Positions 9,041 through 16,316 of a stretch of DNA of 44,441 nucleotides are shown here, piece after piece. Where the stretch lies: the NCBI GenBank assembly GCA_030550095.1, contig JAUQQA010000017.1:1-44441 (forward strand), in the 5' to 3' direction. This DNA comes from Chloroflexota bacterium. Lineage in GTDB: Bacteria > Chloroflexota > Anaerolineae > J036 > Brachytrichaceae. The position numbers were made by a program, and so were the translations under genes. Below the pieces are notes generated by a model. It did not search any database. It was not told the DNA's origin and saw only the letters and a list, made by a program, of their open reading frames with translations. The stretch's first letter is position 1; each line of letters starts with the position of its first letter.

Positions 9041-10267
9041 TCAGTCTCGGGTTTGGTCACGAATCCATTCCGCGATGCGGTCACCAAGCTCGGCGAGGTC
9101 GCCGCAACCAAAAACGCGGATTTGGTTTTGGTTGTCTGGGTCGATCTGCGCGCGGGCTTCGCGTTGGATGCTGAGGGGGTCTTTGTAAGTACACACCAGC
9201 GCAACCCGCGCCTGGTCGCCGCCGATTTGGCGCGCGCGCAAGATCGCCTCAAAGAGTTTGAGCTTCAAGGCGCTGCGCTCTTCAGCAGTGGTGCAGCTGA
9301 AGACGAACGGTTGATAGCCTCGTACCGCGACGACGTCGAGTTCAAAGTCGATTTCCTTGGTCTTCACACCGTGGAATACCTCTTGAGGGCGCACTTCGTC
9401 AGGCAAGTTTTGCACGACGTGCAAGACGTAGCTCTCTAGCCAGGCACCGTCGAGCCACTTGCAAAAGTCCTCCGTTTTCGAGAAACTCTTAGCGGCTTTT
9501 GCTTGCTCCAGCTTGACTTGTGATGCCTCGATGCCAAGTTCGCGCTGGAGCGCTGCTGTGACTTGAGGGAGATCGCCGACTGGCAAGTCGAGGGTTTTTT
9601 GCTTAAGCTGCCCTTCGCTCAGCCAATCTCTAGAGTTTTGTCTTCTTAGGGGTTGCAGCACCTGCTCCTTCCACTTCTGATAGCGAGGAGACTGAACCCC
9701 CTTTGTGCAGTCGTCGGTGTAGGACAGGGCGATCTCGCGCGCGGTGCCCGGAAACACTGGTTGGACACGAGAATGTCCTAGCGACCAGCCGTGGAGCTTG
9801 AGCATCTCTTCGAGAGTGAGACGGAGCTTGTCGCCGACATACTTGCTCTCTTCCTGAGGTTGATCGAAGACAAGCACCTGCCGGCGCGCGTCCAAGTAAG
9901 AGGCAGACCACTCAGCTCGATTGCGTTGACTCCACTGCTCGACAGCGCGGTAGGCGTGGATCGCCATTGCCTTTGTGCCGCCGGTGTAGTGCAAGGAGAC
10001 ACGGTGGGGCTTGTGTTCCTCGAGGGCACTAGTAATTTCGTCGAAGATCGAGCGAGGGCTAGACTCCTCGACTTCGACGAGATCTGCATGGATACTCAGG
10101 ACTTGCTGTAGTTGCTCGGCAATTGTCTTTGTGCTGGCGGAATGCACCAGCAACACACGTGCAGGTTGGAGCACCCGCGCGGCGACGTAGTTAGGTAATG
10201 GGTTGCCGCCAACCAAGAGGATCATTAGCTGCAGTTCATGATGCTTCTCTACTGATTTGTCCTGCAT
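9041..10267 (-). CDS. Can2/Card1-like protein: CARF domain plus PD-(D/E)XK-like domain with altered active site
   Basis: This 408-residue protein is the first gene of the cas operon. The N-terminal CARF domain has LLVGGNPLPNYVAA and the ligand-loop motif YTGGTKAM (94-101), typical of the DUF1887/Can2/Card1 group. The C-terminal part retains the nuclease-fold landmarks WLESYV (E278) and ELDVVAVRG (D311). Where family nucleases have E-x-K, this protein reads SCT (324-326). Lysines at 335 and 337 on the next helix might substitute, as migrated lysines do in other PD-(D/E)XK enzymes. In relatives, cOA binding switches on DNA and RNA cleavage; here activity is uncertain. The ATG at 10267 has a near-ideal AAGGAGGTG site. 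Confidence 0.85.
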   Translation of the reverse strand: MQDKSVEKHHELQLMILLVGGNPLPNYVAARVLQPARVLLVHSASTKTIAEQLQQVLSIHADLVEVEESSPRSIFDEITSALEEHKPHRVSLHYTGGTKAMAIHAYRAVEQWSQRNRAEWSASYLDARRQVLVFDQPQEESKYVGDKLRLTLEEMLKLHGWSLGHSRVQPVFPGTAREIALSYTDDCTKGVQSPRYQKWKEQVLQPLRRQNSRDWLSEGQLKQKTLDLPVGDLPQVTAALQRELGIEASQVKLEQAKAAKSFSKTEDFCKWLDGAWLESYVLHVVQNLPDEVRPQEVFHGVKTKEIDFELDVVAVRGYQPFVFSCTTAEERSALKLKLFEAILRARQIGGDQARVALVCTYKDPLSIQREARAQIDPDNQNQIRVFGCGDLAELGDRIAEWIRDQTRD

Positions 10268-10387
10268 GTTTTTTCACCTCCTTATTGTGCTCAAGGAATC
10301 AGTTCATTCTCTTTTTGCCCAACGCACAGCTTGCACGAACACTGGTAAGCTGCTGCCCCCTCCACTGCGCGCTGGATTCGCGGAGAA

Positions 10388-10416
10388 AGTGTATGGGAGC
10401 AGCAAAGCACTGTCAA
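10388..10416 (-). promoter_or_regulatory. Sigma70-type promoter of the cas operon
   Basis: Reading the minus strand, a consensus -35 TTGACA (10411-10416) is followed by exactly 17 bases and a -10 TACACT (10388-10393). Transcription should start near 10381, giving a leader of about 115 bases before the ATG at 10267. This is the best-looking promoter in the window. The -35 box forms one arm of the inverted repeat at 10411-10460. Confidence 0.75.
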
Positions 10417-10460
10417 CGGGGCAAAGCCCTGAAATCGATCAGGGTGATCCCCTGTTGACA
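10411..10460. repeat. Nested inverted repeats over the cas promoter -35 box (candidate operator)
   Basis: The outer arms are TGTCAAC (10411-10417) and GTTGACA (10454-10460). They are extended inward by GGGG (10418-10421) and CCCC (10449-10452), with one unpaired T. The inner arms are CCCTGA (10427-10432) and TCAGGG (10439-10444). The element lies between the cas promoter and the stop of the CARF-HTH gene. It could bind a dimeric regulator such as that protein, or act as the transcription end of that gene, although no T-run follows. Confidence 0.55.
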
Positions 10461-10475
10461 AAGCCGCCTCACAGA

Positions 10476-11429
10476 TTACCTTTCAGTCAAAAGCCTAGCA
10501 AATTTTGCCTGCAAAAAATGTTTATCCACCCTTTCTTGTTGACCCAGCTCCCACGCGATGCGGCATTCCTCGTAAATCTGGCGCAAATGCGACTCAAGCG
10601 TCTTGGGGCTTATGCCCAACTGTTGACTCACGGATCCATATGTGGCGCCGGGTTGCGCAATGGCGCGCAGCACCTCGCGTTGACGAGAGGAAAGCCGCGC
10701 GATCACCTGCTGCGCGCAGCGCACATCGTGCGCGCTTGGACGAGGTTGCCGCTCCACTTGCAAAAGCTTCTCAGGTTCAAGCCGTGCCGCCTCCTGCAAG
10801 CCGGGCGCAAACATGACCATGGGCATCAGCGGCACACGCACAAGGCGCACAGGAGGATCTGCCGAGCTGCGGTGCATCACCGCCCCCTCCCCAGCGCGCT
10901 CACGAAGCTCAGGCGGTGTGTAGAGATGAAAGCACTCATCGTGAAGGTCGAACAACAACATCGCTGCCGAAAGCGCTTGCAGCGCCAACAAACGCGGTCC
11001 GCCCGTCACCAGCAGACGGACGGTGAATTCCTCCTGCTTGAGCGTCTTCAGCAGGCGGTGGGTGGTCAACCAGATCGCATTGGCAGCTTCGGGGTGATCA
11101 ACGCGCTCAATCGCTTGACCCACAACGCTTTCGTGCACCCCGCTAACCCAACCAGCAGGCAGCTTGCGGACTGTAAATGATTCAAAAAGAATACCGCCGT
11201 ACCGTGGGTAGCGCTCGAACTCCTCACGTAACCGTGCTAAACTGCGCGCAACGCGGGGGTCGCTTGGCGCAAGATGCAGGGCATACACGCGCTGCGGCAC
11301 AGTGCCCTGCTGAATCAAGGCATCGAGAGCAAAAGTCAGCACTTGCGGCTTTCCGCCTAGAGTTGCCACAAGCGCAACGCGTTCTTCTGAAGCAGAAGGG
11401 AAGGATTGATCCTGGGTCGTCATGGGCAA
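10476..11429 (-). CDS. CARF (NE0113-like) sensor fused to a LuxR-type HTH DNA-binding domain
   Basis: This 317-residue protein has an N-terminal CARF domain of the NE0113 type. It shows VALVATLGGKPQVLTFALDAL (18-38) and VTGGPRLLALQALSAAMLLF (141-160), the strand-plus-helix that contacts the cyclic nucleotide. Residues 245-293 form a LuxR/GerE-type helix-turn-helix: LSSRQREVLRAIA, then GISPKTLESHLRQIY. It is predicted to sense the Cas10 product and bind DNA, most simply at the palindrome in front of the cas operon. TTG at 11429 lies 9 bases after an AGGAGG site; an ATG two codons later (11423) is spaced 15 bases and is the alternative. Its start overlaps that of the divergent Csx3 gene. Confidence 0.85.
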   Translation of the reverse strand: MPMTTQDQSFPSASEERVALVATLGGKPQVLTFALDALIQQGTVPQRVYALHLAPSDPRVARSLARLREEFERYPRYGGILFESFTVRKLPAGWVSGVHESVVGQAIERVDHPEAANAIWLTTHRLLKTLKQEEFTVRLLVTGGPRLLALQALSAAMLLFDLHDECFHLYTPPELRERAGEGAVMHRSSADPPVRLVRVPLMPMVMFAPGLQEAARLEPEKLLQVERQPRPSAHDVRCAQQVIARLSSRQREVLRAIAQPGATYGSVSQQLGISPKTLESHLRQIYEECRIAWELGQQERVDKHFLQAKFARLLTER

Positions 11430-12561
11430 TGCTTTAAACCTCCTACCTGCAATCCTGATCGGCGGGCCACCTCACTCCGGCAAGTCTGTGCTTGCCTATA
11501 GTTTGTCTCAAGCGCTGCGCAAGCGCAACTTGGCGCATTATTTGTTACGCGCTGCGCCTGACGGCGAGGGCGATTGGGCGCAGGAAATGGCATGGGAGCA
11601 CGTGCAAGCCATCCGTTTCAAAGGGGAATGGGATGCGCATTGGGTGCAGGTGGTGTGCCGCGATATCGCAGCACGCACACTCCCGTTGCTCGTGGACGTG
11701 GGCGGTCGCCCCCGCGAGGATCAGCTTGCGATCTTCGACCAGTGCACCGCCGCCATCCTGCTCACACCTGATGAAGCTTCGGCGCGCGAATGGCGCGCGC
11801 TCGTCACCCAGCGCGGCTTGCCCGTGCTCGCCGACTTGCGCTCGACGTTGACAGACAGAGACGCACTCCTGCTCAGCGAGGGCGGTGAGCTGCGCGGTGT
11901 GATCAGCGGCTTGCAGCGCGGCGTAATCGCGCAAGGCCCGACTTTCGCGGCGCTGGTCGAGCGCATTGCGCGTCTTTTCCACTTTTCGCACGACGAGATC
12001 ACCCATGCCCACCTCGCGCGAAAACCCGAGGGAGTCGAAGTCGTGCGCTTTGATTTGCTTGTGCAGGACGCACAACTCGCAGAGAAAAGCCGCTTTCGAT
12101 TTGATCAACTTGAGGCAATTTTGGCGCGCGTTCCCACGGGGGTGCCCATCGCCACCTACGGACGCATCCCAGCTTGGTTAGCAACAGCACTCGGCGCGCG
12201 CCGCGACCTGCGTTGGCAATTCGACGCGCGGCTTGGGTGGGTGCGCACGCCGCACTTCGTCATGGCCCAAGTTGGTGAGCAATTGCCTGCGCTCCAAGCT
12301 GGGCTGCGCTTTACACTCAAGCAAAACAACGCGCAGAGCTTCCACCTTGATGTCTCGCGCGCCGAGTACTACCTGGACTACAGCGCTATGGAAGACGTGC
12401 GCGTCCCTTTCGTGCCACCCACAGCCCACCTCACCATCAACGGACCAGACACGCGCGCAGGGGGATTGCCGCTTTGGGTTTTTGCCGCGCTTGGGCGCGC
12501 TTATCGCCACTGCGCCGAAGTGCGCACCCAAAACGCAAGCACCCCTTCATCACGTACCTAA
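11422..12561 (+). CDS. csx3: P-loop NTPase fused to Csx3 (ring-nuclease-type) repeats
   Basis: This is a 379-residue protein. Residues 14-22 form a Walker A motif, GGPPHSGKS, and VDVGGRPRE near 91-99 completes a kinase-like P-loop domain of the kind joined to Csx3 in cyanobacteria. Residues from about 204 to 275 match Csx3, with YGRIPAWLATAL (246-257) and FDARLG (267-272) in place of SGRGPIWL and YDPRLG. A second, shorter Csx3-like unit follows, with TINGPD and LPLWVFAALGRAYRH (349-363). Csx3/Crn3 degrades cA4 in tetrameric form, so this protein probably turns off signalling. The ATG at 11422 has only a weak ribosome site. The promoter must lie inside the divergent CARF-HTH gene. Confidence 0.8.
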   Translation: MGNALNLLPAILIGGPPHSGKSVLAYSLSQALRKRNLAHYLLRAAPDGEGDWAQEMAWEHVQAIRFKGEWDAHWVQVVCRDIAARTLPLLVDVGGRPREDQLAIFDQCTAAILLTPDEASAREWRALVTQRGLPVLADLRSTLTDRDALLLSEGGELRGVISGLQRGVIAQGPTFAALVERIARLFHFSHDEITHAHLARKPEGVEVVRFDLLVQDAQLAEKSRFRFDQLEAILARVPTGVPIATYGRIPAWLATALGARRDLRWQFDARLGWVRTPHFVMAQVGEQLPALQAGLRFTLKQNNAQSFHLDVSRAEYYLDYSAMEDVRVPFVPPTAHLTINGPDTRAGGLPLWVFAALGRAYRHCAEVRTQNASTPSSRT

Positions 12562-12669
12562 GTTTTGTTTTGCCCTCTCAGAGAGAAGTTTCTCTGCCCA
12601 GCGTCCAGCAGCGCCAGCAGCGCCTACGTATTCTCAGCGGCACAACACACACACCAGGAGGGTTGCTCT

Positions 12670-13155
12670 ATGCAACGGTTACGCATTCGCTTTTCGGCTG
12701 TTCTGGTCGCTGTGTTCCTCACAACCATTTTAGTCGCAGTGCTTGTTGCAATTGCAAGCATGCATTTACAACAAGAAACCCCCGAGGAAGCTGCCCGCGT
12801 TTGGTTTAATGCGCTCATGCGCAGCGATGGAAAACTCCTGCTCGATCACACCTGTTCCGAAAGAGCTGAAGAAGCGCGAAAAGCAGGAGCGACTGCTGCA
12901 ATTGCAAGGTGGATTGGCACTCAACTACTCGACTCACTGAACCAACAGTTTGGCATTGGCGTTGGAGCCGAAATAGGTCTGACAGAAGTGAGGCCTCTCA
13001 TCCTCGATGATGAGTACGCAACTTTGTCGGTCAGCTTGGGAATCACTGCGACGCTGCTTGGGATCCCCCTTTTCTCCACACCGGTTGAGCAGATTTGGAT
13101 CATGAAGCAGGAAAACGGTCGGTGGAAATGGTGCGGCGCGGAGCAGGTGCAGTAA
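12670..13155 (+). CDS. Single-pass membrane protein with an NTF2-like outer domain, function unknown
   Basis: This protein has 161 residues. An N-terminal transmembrane helix (about residues 8-32, rich in V, L, A) follows two arginines. Then comes EEAARVWFNALMRSDGKLLLDHTC, the type of helix that opens small NTF2-like or DUF4878-like domains, and a beta-rich end. I do not recognise a specific family. The ATG at 12670 has AGGAGG 8 bases upstream; the open frame further upstream has no such support. It follows the Csx3 gene on the same strand after 108 bases that contain only a small hairpin (12579-12596). It could be an accessory of the CRISPR locus or unrelated. Confidence 0.7.
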   Translation: MQRLRIRFSAVLVAVFLTTILVAVLVAIASMHLQQETPEEAARVWFNALMRSDGKLLLDHTCSERAEEARKAGATAAIARWIGTQLLDSLNQQFGIGVGAEIGLTEVRPLILDDEYATLSVSLGITATLLGIPLFSTPVEQIWIMKQENGRWKWCGAEQVQ

Positions 13156-13162
13156 GCACCAC

Positions 13163-13987
13163 TCACGCCACAGTGCGCCCAAGCGCTGCCGCGATGCGCT
13201 GCGCTGCCGCCACTAGCTGCGCAAGCTGCGCAAGCGGCAGCGCTTGTTCGCCGTCTGAGAGCGCCTGCGTGGGGTCAGGATGCACCTCAACCAGCAAGCC
13301 ATCCGCCCCCGCAGCAAGCGCAGCACGTGCTGCGGGGATCACCAAGTCCGCGCGTCCTGTAGCGTGGCTTGGGTCGCCGATCACGGGGAAGGGCGCAGTA
13401 GCTTTCACCAGCGCAATCGCGTTGGTGTCCAGCGTGTTGCGCGTGGCGGTTTCAAAGGTGCGAATGCCGCGCTCGCACAGGATGATGCGCTCGTTGCCGC
13501 GCGAACGAATATGCTCGGCTGCAAGCAACCACTCTTTCACCGTCGCCATGAAGCCGCGCTTGAGCAACACCGGCTTATCCAACTCGCCTACTGCCCACAG
13601 CAAGGGAAAGTGTTGCATGTTGCGGCTACCGATTTGGATCACGTCGGCATACTCCGCCACTAGCGGCACGTGCTCCACGCCAAGCGCTTCGGTGACCACG
13701 AGCAAGCCGTATTCATCGGCAACGCGGCGGAGCAGCTTTAGCCCTTCTACCCCTAGCCCTTGGAACGAATACGGTGAGGTGCGCGGCTTGAACGCGCCGC
13801 CGCGCATCACGCGCAAGCCATGCGCCACCATCGCCTCGGCGATAGCGCGCAACTGCGCCTCGCTCTCCACGGCGCAGGGACCAACCATCAACACCACAGC
13901 GTCGCCGCCCACCACAACACCTTTGCCCAGCGCCACAGGCTGTGTCTGCGTGGTAGGGGCGAGAAGAAGCTCATCCGTCGCCACCAA
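13163..13987 (-). CDS. aroF: 3-deoxy-7-phosphoheptulonate (DAHP) synthase, type I beta
   Basis: This enzyme condenses phosphoenolpyruvate with erythrose 4-phosphate, the first step of the shikimate pathway. Recognisable motifs are VGPCAVES (35-42), [40 protein letters not shown] and LLVEVHPDP. These include the metal- and PEP-binding residues (Cys, His, Glu, Asp). At 274 residues it lacks the N-terminal ferredoxin-like regulatory domain of Thermotoga-type enzymes. Translation starts at TTG 13987, 8 bases after AAGGAG, or at the adjoining GTG 13984. It sits three bases after the stop of menE, at the end of the men operon. This placement could raise chorismate supply when quinone synthesis is switched on. 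Confidence 0.93.
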   Translation of the reverse strand: MVATDELLLAPTTQTQPVALGKGVVVGGDAVVLMVGPCAVESEAQLRAIAEAMVAHGLRVMRGGAFKPRTSPYSFQGLGVEGLKLLRRVADEYGLLVVTEALGVEHVPLVAEYADVIQIGSRNMQHFPLLWAVGELDKPVLLKRGFMATVKEWLLAAEHIRSRGNERIILCERGIRTFETATRNTLDTNAIALVKATAPFPVIGDPSHATGRADLVIPAARAALAAGADGLLVEVHPDPTQALSDGEQALPLAQLAQLVAAAQRIAAALGRTVA

Positions 13988-13990
13988 AGA

Positions 13991-15439
13991 TCACGCTCCT
14001 TGTTCAACGACGCGTTGCGCTGCCCAAGCTTGCGCCGCTTTGCGATCCACTTTGCCCGACGCTGTGAGCGGCAACGCGTCCACAAACCAAATAGCGCGCG
14101 GGCACTTGTAGCCCGCGAGATGTTCACGACAAAACGCTTGCAGCACACCCACTTCCACTTGCGCGTGAGGGGCGCGCTGCACCAACGCCACCACGCGCTG
14201 CCCCCACTCCGCATCCTCGACGCCCACTACACACGCCGCCTCGACCGCAGGGTGACGCAACAACACCGCTTCCACCTCAGCGGGATACACGTTCTCGCCG
14301 CCGCTGAGGATCAAATCGGTGCGCCGCTGCACCACCCACAGCCGCCCAGCTTCGTCGAAGTAGCCGAGGTCGCCCGTGCGCAACCACCCTTGCGGCGTCA
14401 ATGCGCGCGCGGTTGCCTCTGCGTCGCCCCAATAGCCGCGCATCACCACAGGACCGCGCACCCACAGCTCGCCAATCGCGCCCGTCGGCACTGCTTCGCC
14501 GTGCTCATCGGCAACGCGCACGCGCACGCTGCGCAGCGGATGCCCCACGCTGCCTGGTGCTGCGCGCACTTGTTCGGGCGTCGCCGTCGCCACCTGCGAT
14601 GCCGCCTCGGTCAAGCCGTATGTGAGCGCGACAGGCACGCGCGCCGCAAGCGCGCGCTCTAGCAACGGCGCAGGCGTCGCCGCGCCGCCGAGCAACACCA
14701 AGCGCACGTGCTCAGGCAGCGGACGATCACCGTTGGCGTCGAGCAGCCGCTTGAGCATTGTCGGCACAAGCGAGATCAGCGTGGCGCGGTCGCGCGCCAA
14801 CGACGCCAACACCGCCTCAGCATCAAAGCGCGCGTGCAACACGATGGGAATACCGTAGAGCGCCGCGCGCAACACCACCGCCAGCCCGCCGACGTGATAC
14901 AGCGGCAAGCACAACAGCCAGCGATCGTCGCGTTGCACGCCCAAGCGCCACCCCGAAGCGATAGCGCTCCACACATGGTTGCCCCACGTGAGCATGGCGG
15001 CTTTGGGCGTCCCCGTCGTGCCCGAGGTGAAGACCAACGTGTGCAGGTAAGCAGACGTCGGCAGATCAGACAGGTCGGCGGGTCGAGGCGCGTCTGCGGT
15101 GCTGAGATCAAGCAGTGGCGCTTCGGGAGCAAGCGCTGCCGCCTGGAGCGCGGTGGTCGCATCGTGCACCAGGCAGCGCAACGCCACACGCCGCACTTGC
15201 TGCTTTAGCTCTGCGACGGTCAGGCGCACGTTCAACGGCACAAGCACCGCGCCGAGCTGATGCACTGCGTGAATGAGGAACACCGCCTGCGGCGTGTTCG
15301 GGAGCAGCATCCCCACGCGATCGCCTGCGCGCACGCCAAACGCCGCTAGCTGCTGCGCCAAGCGGCGTGCTTCTGCGCGCAGCGCAGCAAACGTCCACGC
15401 TTTCCCTTCAGCGATCAGCGCCAGCTCCTGTGCATTCAT
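13991..15439 (-). CDS. menE: o-Succinylbenzoate-CoA ligase
   Basis: This is an acyl-adenylate-forming enzyme that activates o-succinylbenzoate for ring closure by MenB. Motifs run in order: TLVFTSGTTGTPKAAML (AMP-binding P-loop), GLTEAASQV, GWLRTGDLGYF, RRTDLILSGGENVYP, and the C-terminal lysine motif PLTASGKVDRKA. The ATG at 15439 (MNAQEL) forms an ATGA overlap with the stop of menB. The open frame continues about 70 codons upstream, but those residues have no ligase features and lie within menB. The resulting 482-residue length fits the family. Confidence 0.92.
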   Translation of the reverse strand: MNAQELALIAEGKAWTFAALRAEARRLAQQLAAFGVRAGDRVGMLLPNTPQAVFLIHAVHQLGAVLVPLNVRLTVAELKQQVRRVALRCLVHDATTALQAAALAPEAPLLDLSTADAPRPADLSDLPTSAYLHTLVFTSGTTGTPKAAMLTWGNHVWSAIASGWRLGVQRDDRWLLCLPLYHVGGLAVVLRAALYGIPIVLHARFDAEAVLASLARDRATLISLVPTMLKRLLDANGDRPLPEHVRLVLLGGAATPAPLLERALAARVPVALTYGLTEAASQVATATPEQVRAAPGSVGHPLRSVRVRVADEHGEAVPTGAIGELWVRGPVVMRGYWGDAEATARALTPQGWLRTGDLGYFDEAGRLWVVQRRTDLILSGGENVYPAEVEAVLLRHPAVEAACVVGVEDAEWGQRVVALVQRAPHAQVEVGVLQAFCREHLAGYKCPRAIWFVDALPLTASGKVDRKAAQAWAAQRVVEQGA

Positions 15440-16311
15440 GCCCAGCGCGGGAAACGGTCGAAGCGCGGCGGGCGCTTCTCCAAGAAAGCGTTTCGTCCCT
15501 CCTCGCCTTCCTCGGTCATGTAGGCAAGCCGCGTCGCTTCGCCAGCGAAGATTTGCTGGCCCACTAAGCCGTCGTCGAGCAAGTTCAGCGCGTACTTCAA
15601 CATGCGGATTGACGTTGGGCTTTTGCTGTTGATGATCTGCGCCCAAGCAAACGCGGCTTCCTCAAGCTCGGCATGTGGCACCACTTTGTTCACCATGCCC
15701 ATTTGGAACGCCTCTTCAGCGGTGTACACCTGCTCGAGAAAGAAAATTTCGCGCGCGCGCTTCTGCCCCACGTGCTTGGCGAGATACGCCGAGCCATAGC
15801 CGCCATCGAAACTTGCCACGCTCGCGTCGGCTTGGTGAAAGCGCGCGTGTTCCTTGCTGGCGATGGTGAGATCGCACACCACGTGCAGGCTATGCCCGCC
15901 GCCCACTGCCCAGCCGGGCACGGCGCAGATCACCACCTTGGGCATGAAGCGGATGATGCGCTGTAGCTCGAGCACGTGCAGACGCGGCAACACGTAGCCC
16001 CCCGCGTAGCCGCCCGAGACGCGCACGCGCTGATCGCCGCCCGCAGAGAACGCCCAGCCGCCATCCTTCGGCGAAGGCCCCTCTCCCGTGAAGATCACCG
16101 TGCCGATGCTGGTGTCGTGCCAGGCGTCGGTGAACGCTTCGATCAACTCGTCCACCGTCTCAGGGCGAAACGCATTGCGCACTTCGGGGCGGTTGAACGC
16201 AATGCGCGCCACACCCTGCGCCTTGTAATACGTGATGTCTTGATACTCCTTCACACGCTGCCAATCGGCAGCCTTGCGGATGTAGTTCCAAGTCTGAGGT
16301 TCGTTGTTCAT
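15436..16311 (-). CDS. menB: 1,4-Dihydroxy-2-naphthoyl-CoA synthase
   Basis: This crotonase-fold enzyme closes the second ring of the naphthoquinone. It has the disordered substrate loop SPKDGGWAFSAGGDQRVR, the oxyanion segment GWAVGGGHSLHVVCD, and QADASVASFDGGYG. The last of these carries an aspartate where the E. coli-type enzymes have glycine and use bicarbonate, so this is probably a bicarbonate-independent MenB. I prefer the ATG at 16311, because GAGGTGA lies 5 bases upstream. A GTG at 16320 overlapping the menD stop is the alternative. The protein is 291 residues. Confidence 0.94.
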   Translation of the reverse strand: MNNEPQTWNYIRKAADWQRVKEYQDITYYKAQGVARIAFNRPEVRNAFRPETVDELIEAFTDAWHDTSIGTVIFTGEGPSPKDGGWAFSAGGDQRVRVSGGYAGGYVLPRLHVLELQRIIRFMPKVVICAVPGWAVGGGHSLHVVCDLTIASKEHARFHQADASVASFDGGYGSAYLAKHVGQKRAREIFFLEQVYTAEEAFQMGMVNKVVPHAELEEAAFAWAQIINSKSPTSIRMLKYALNLLDDGLVGQQIFAGEATRLAYMTEEGEEGRNAFLEKRPPRFDRFPRWA

Positions 16312-16316
16312 GCGAA

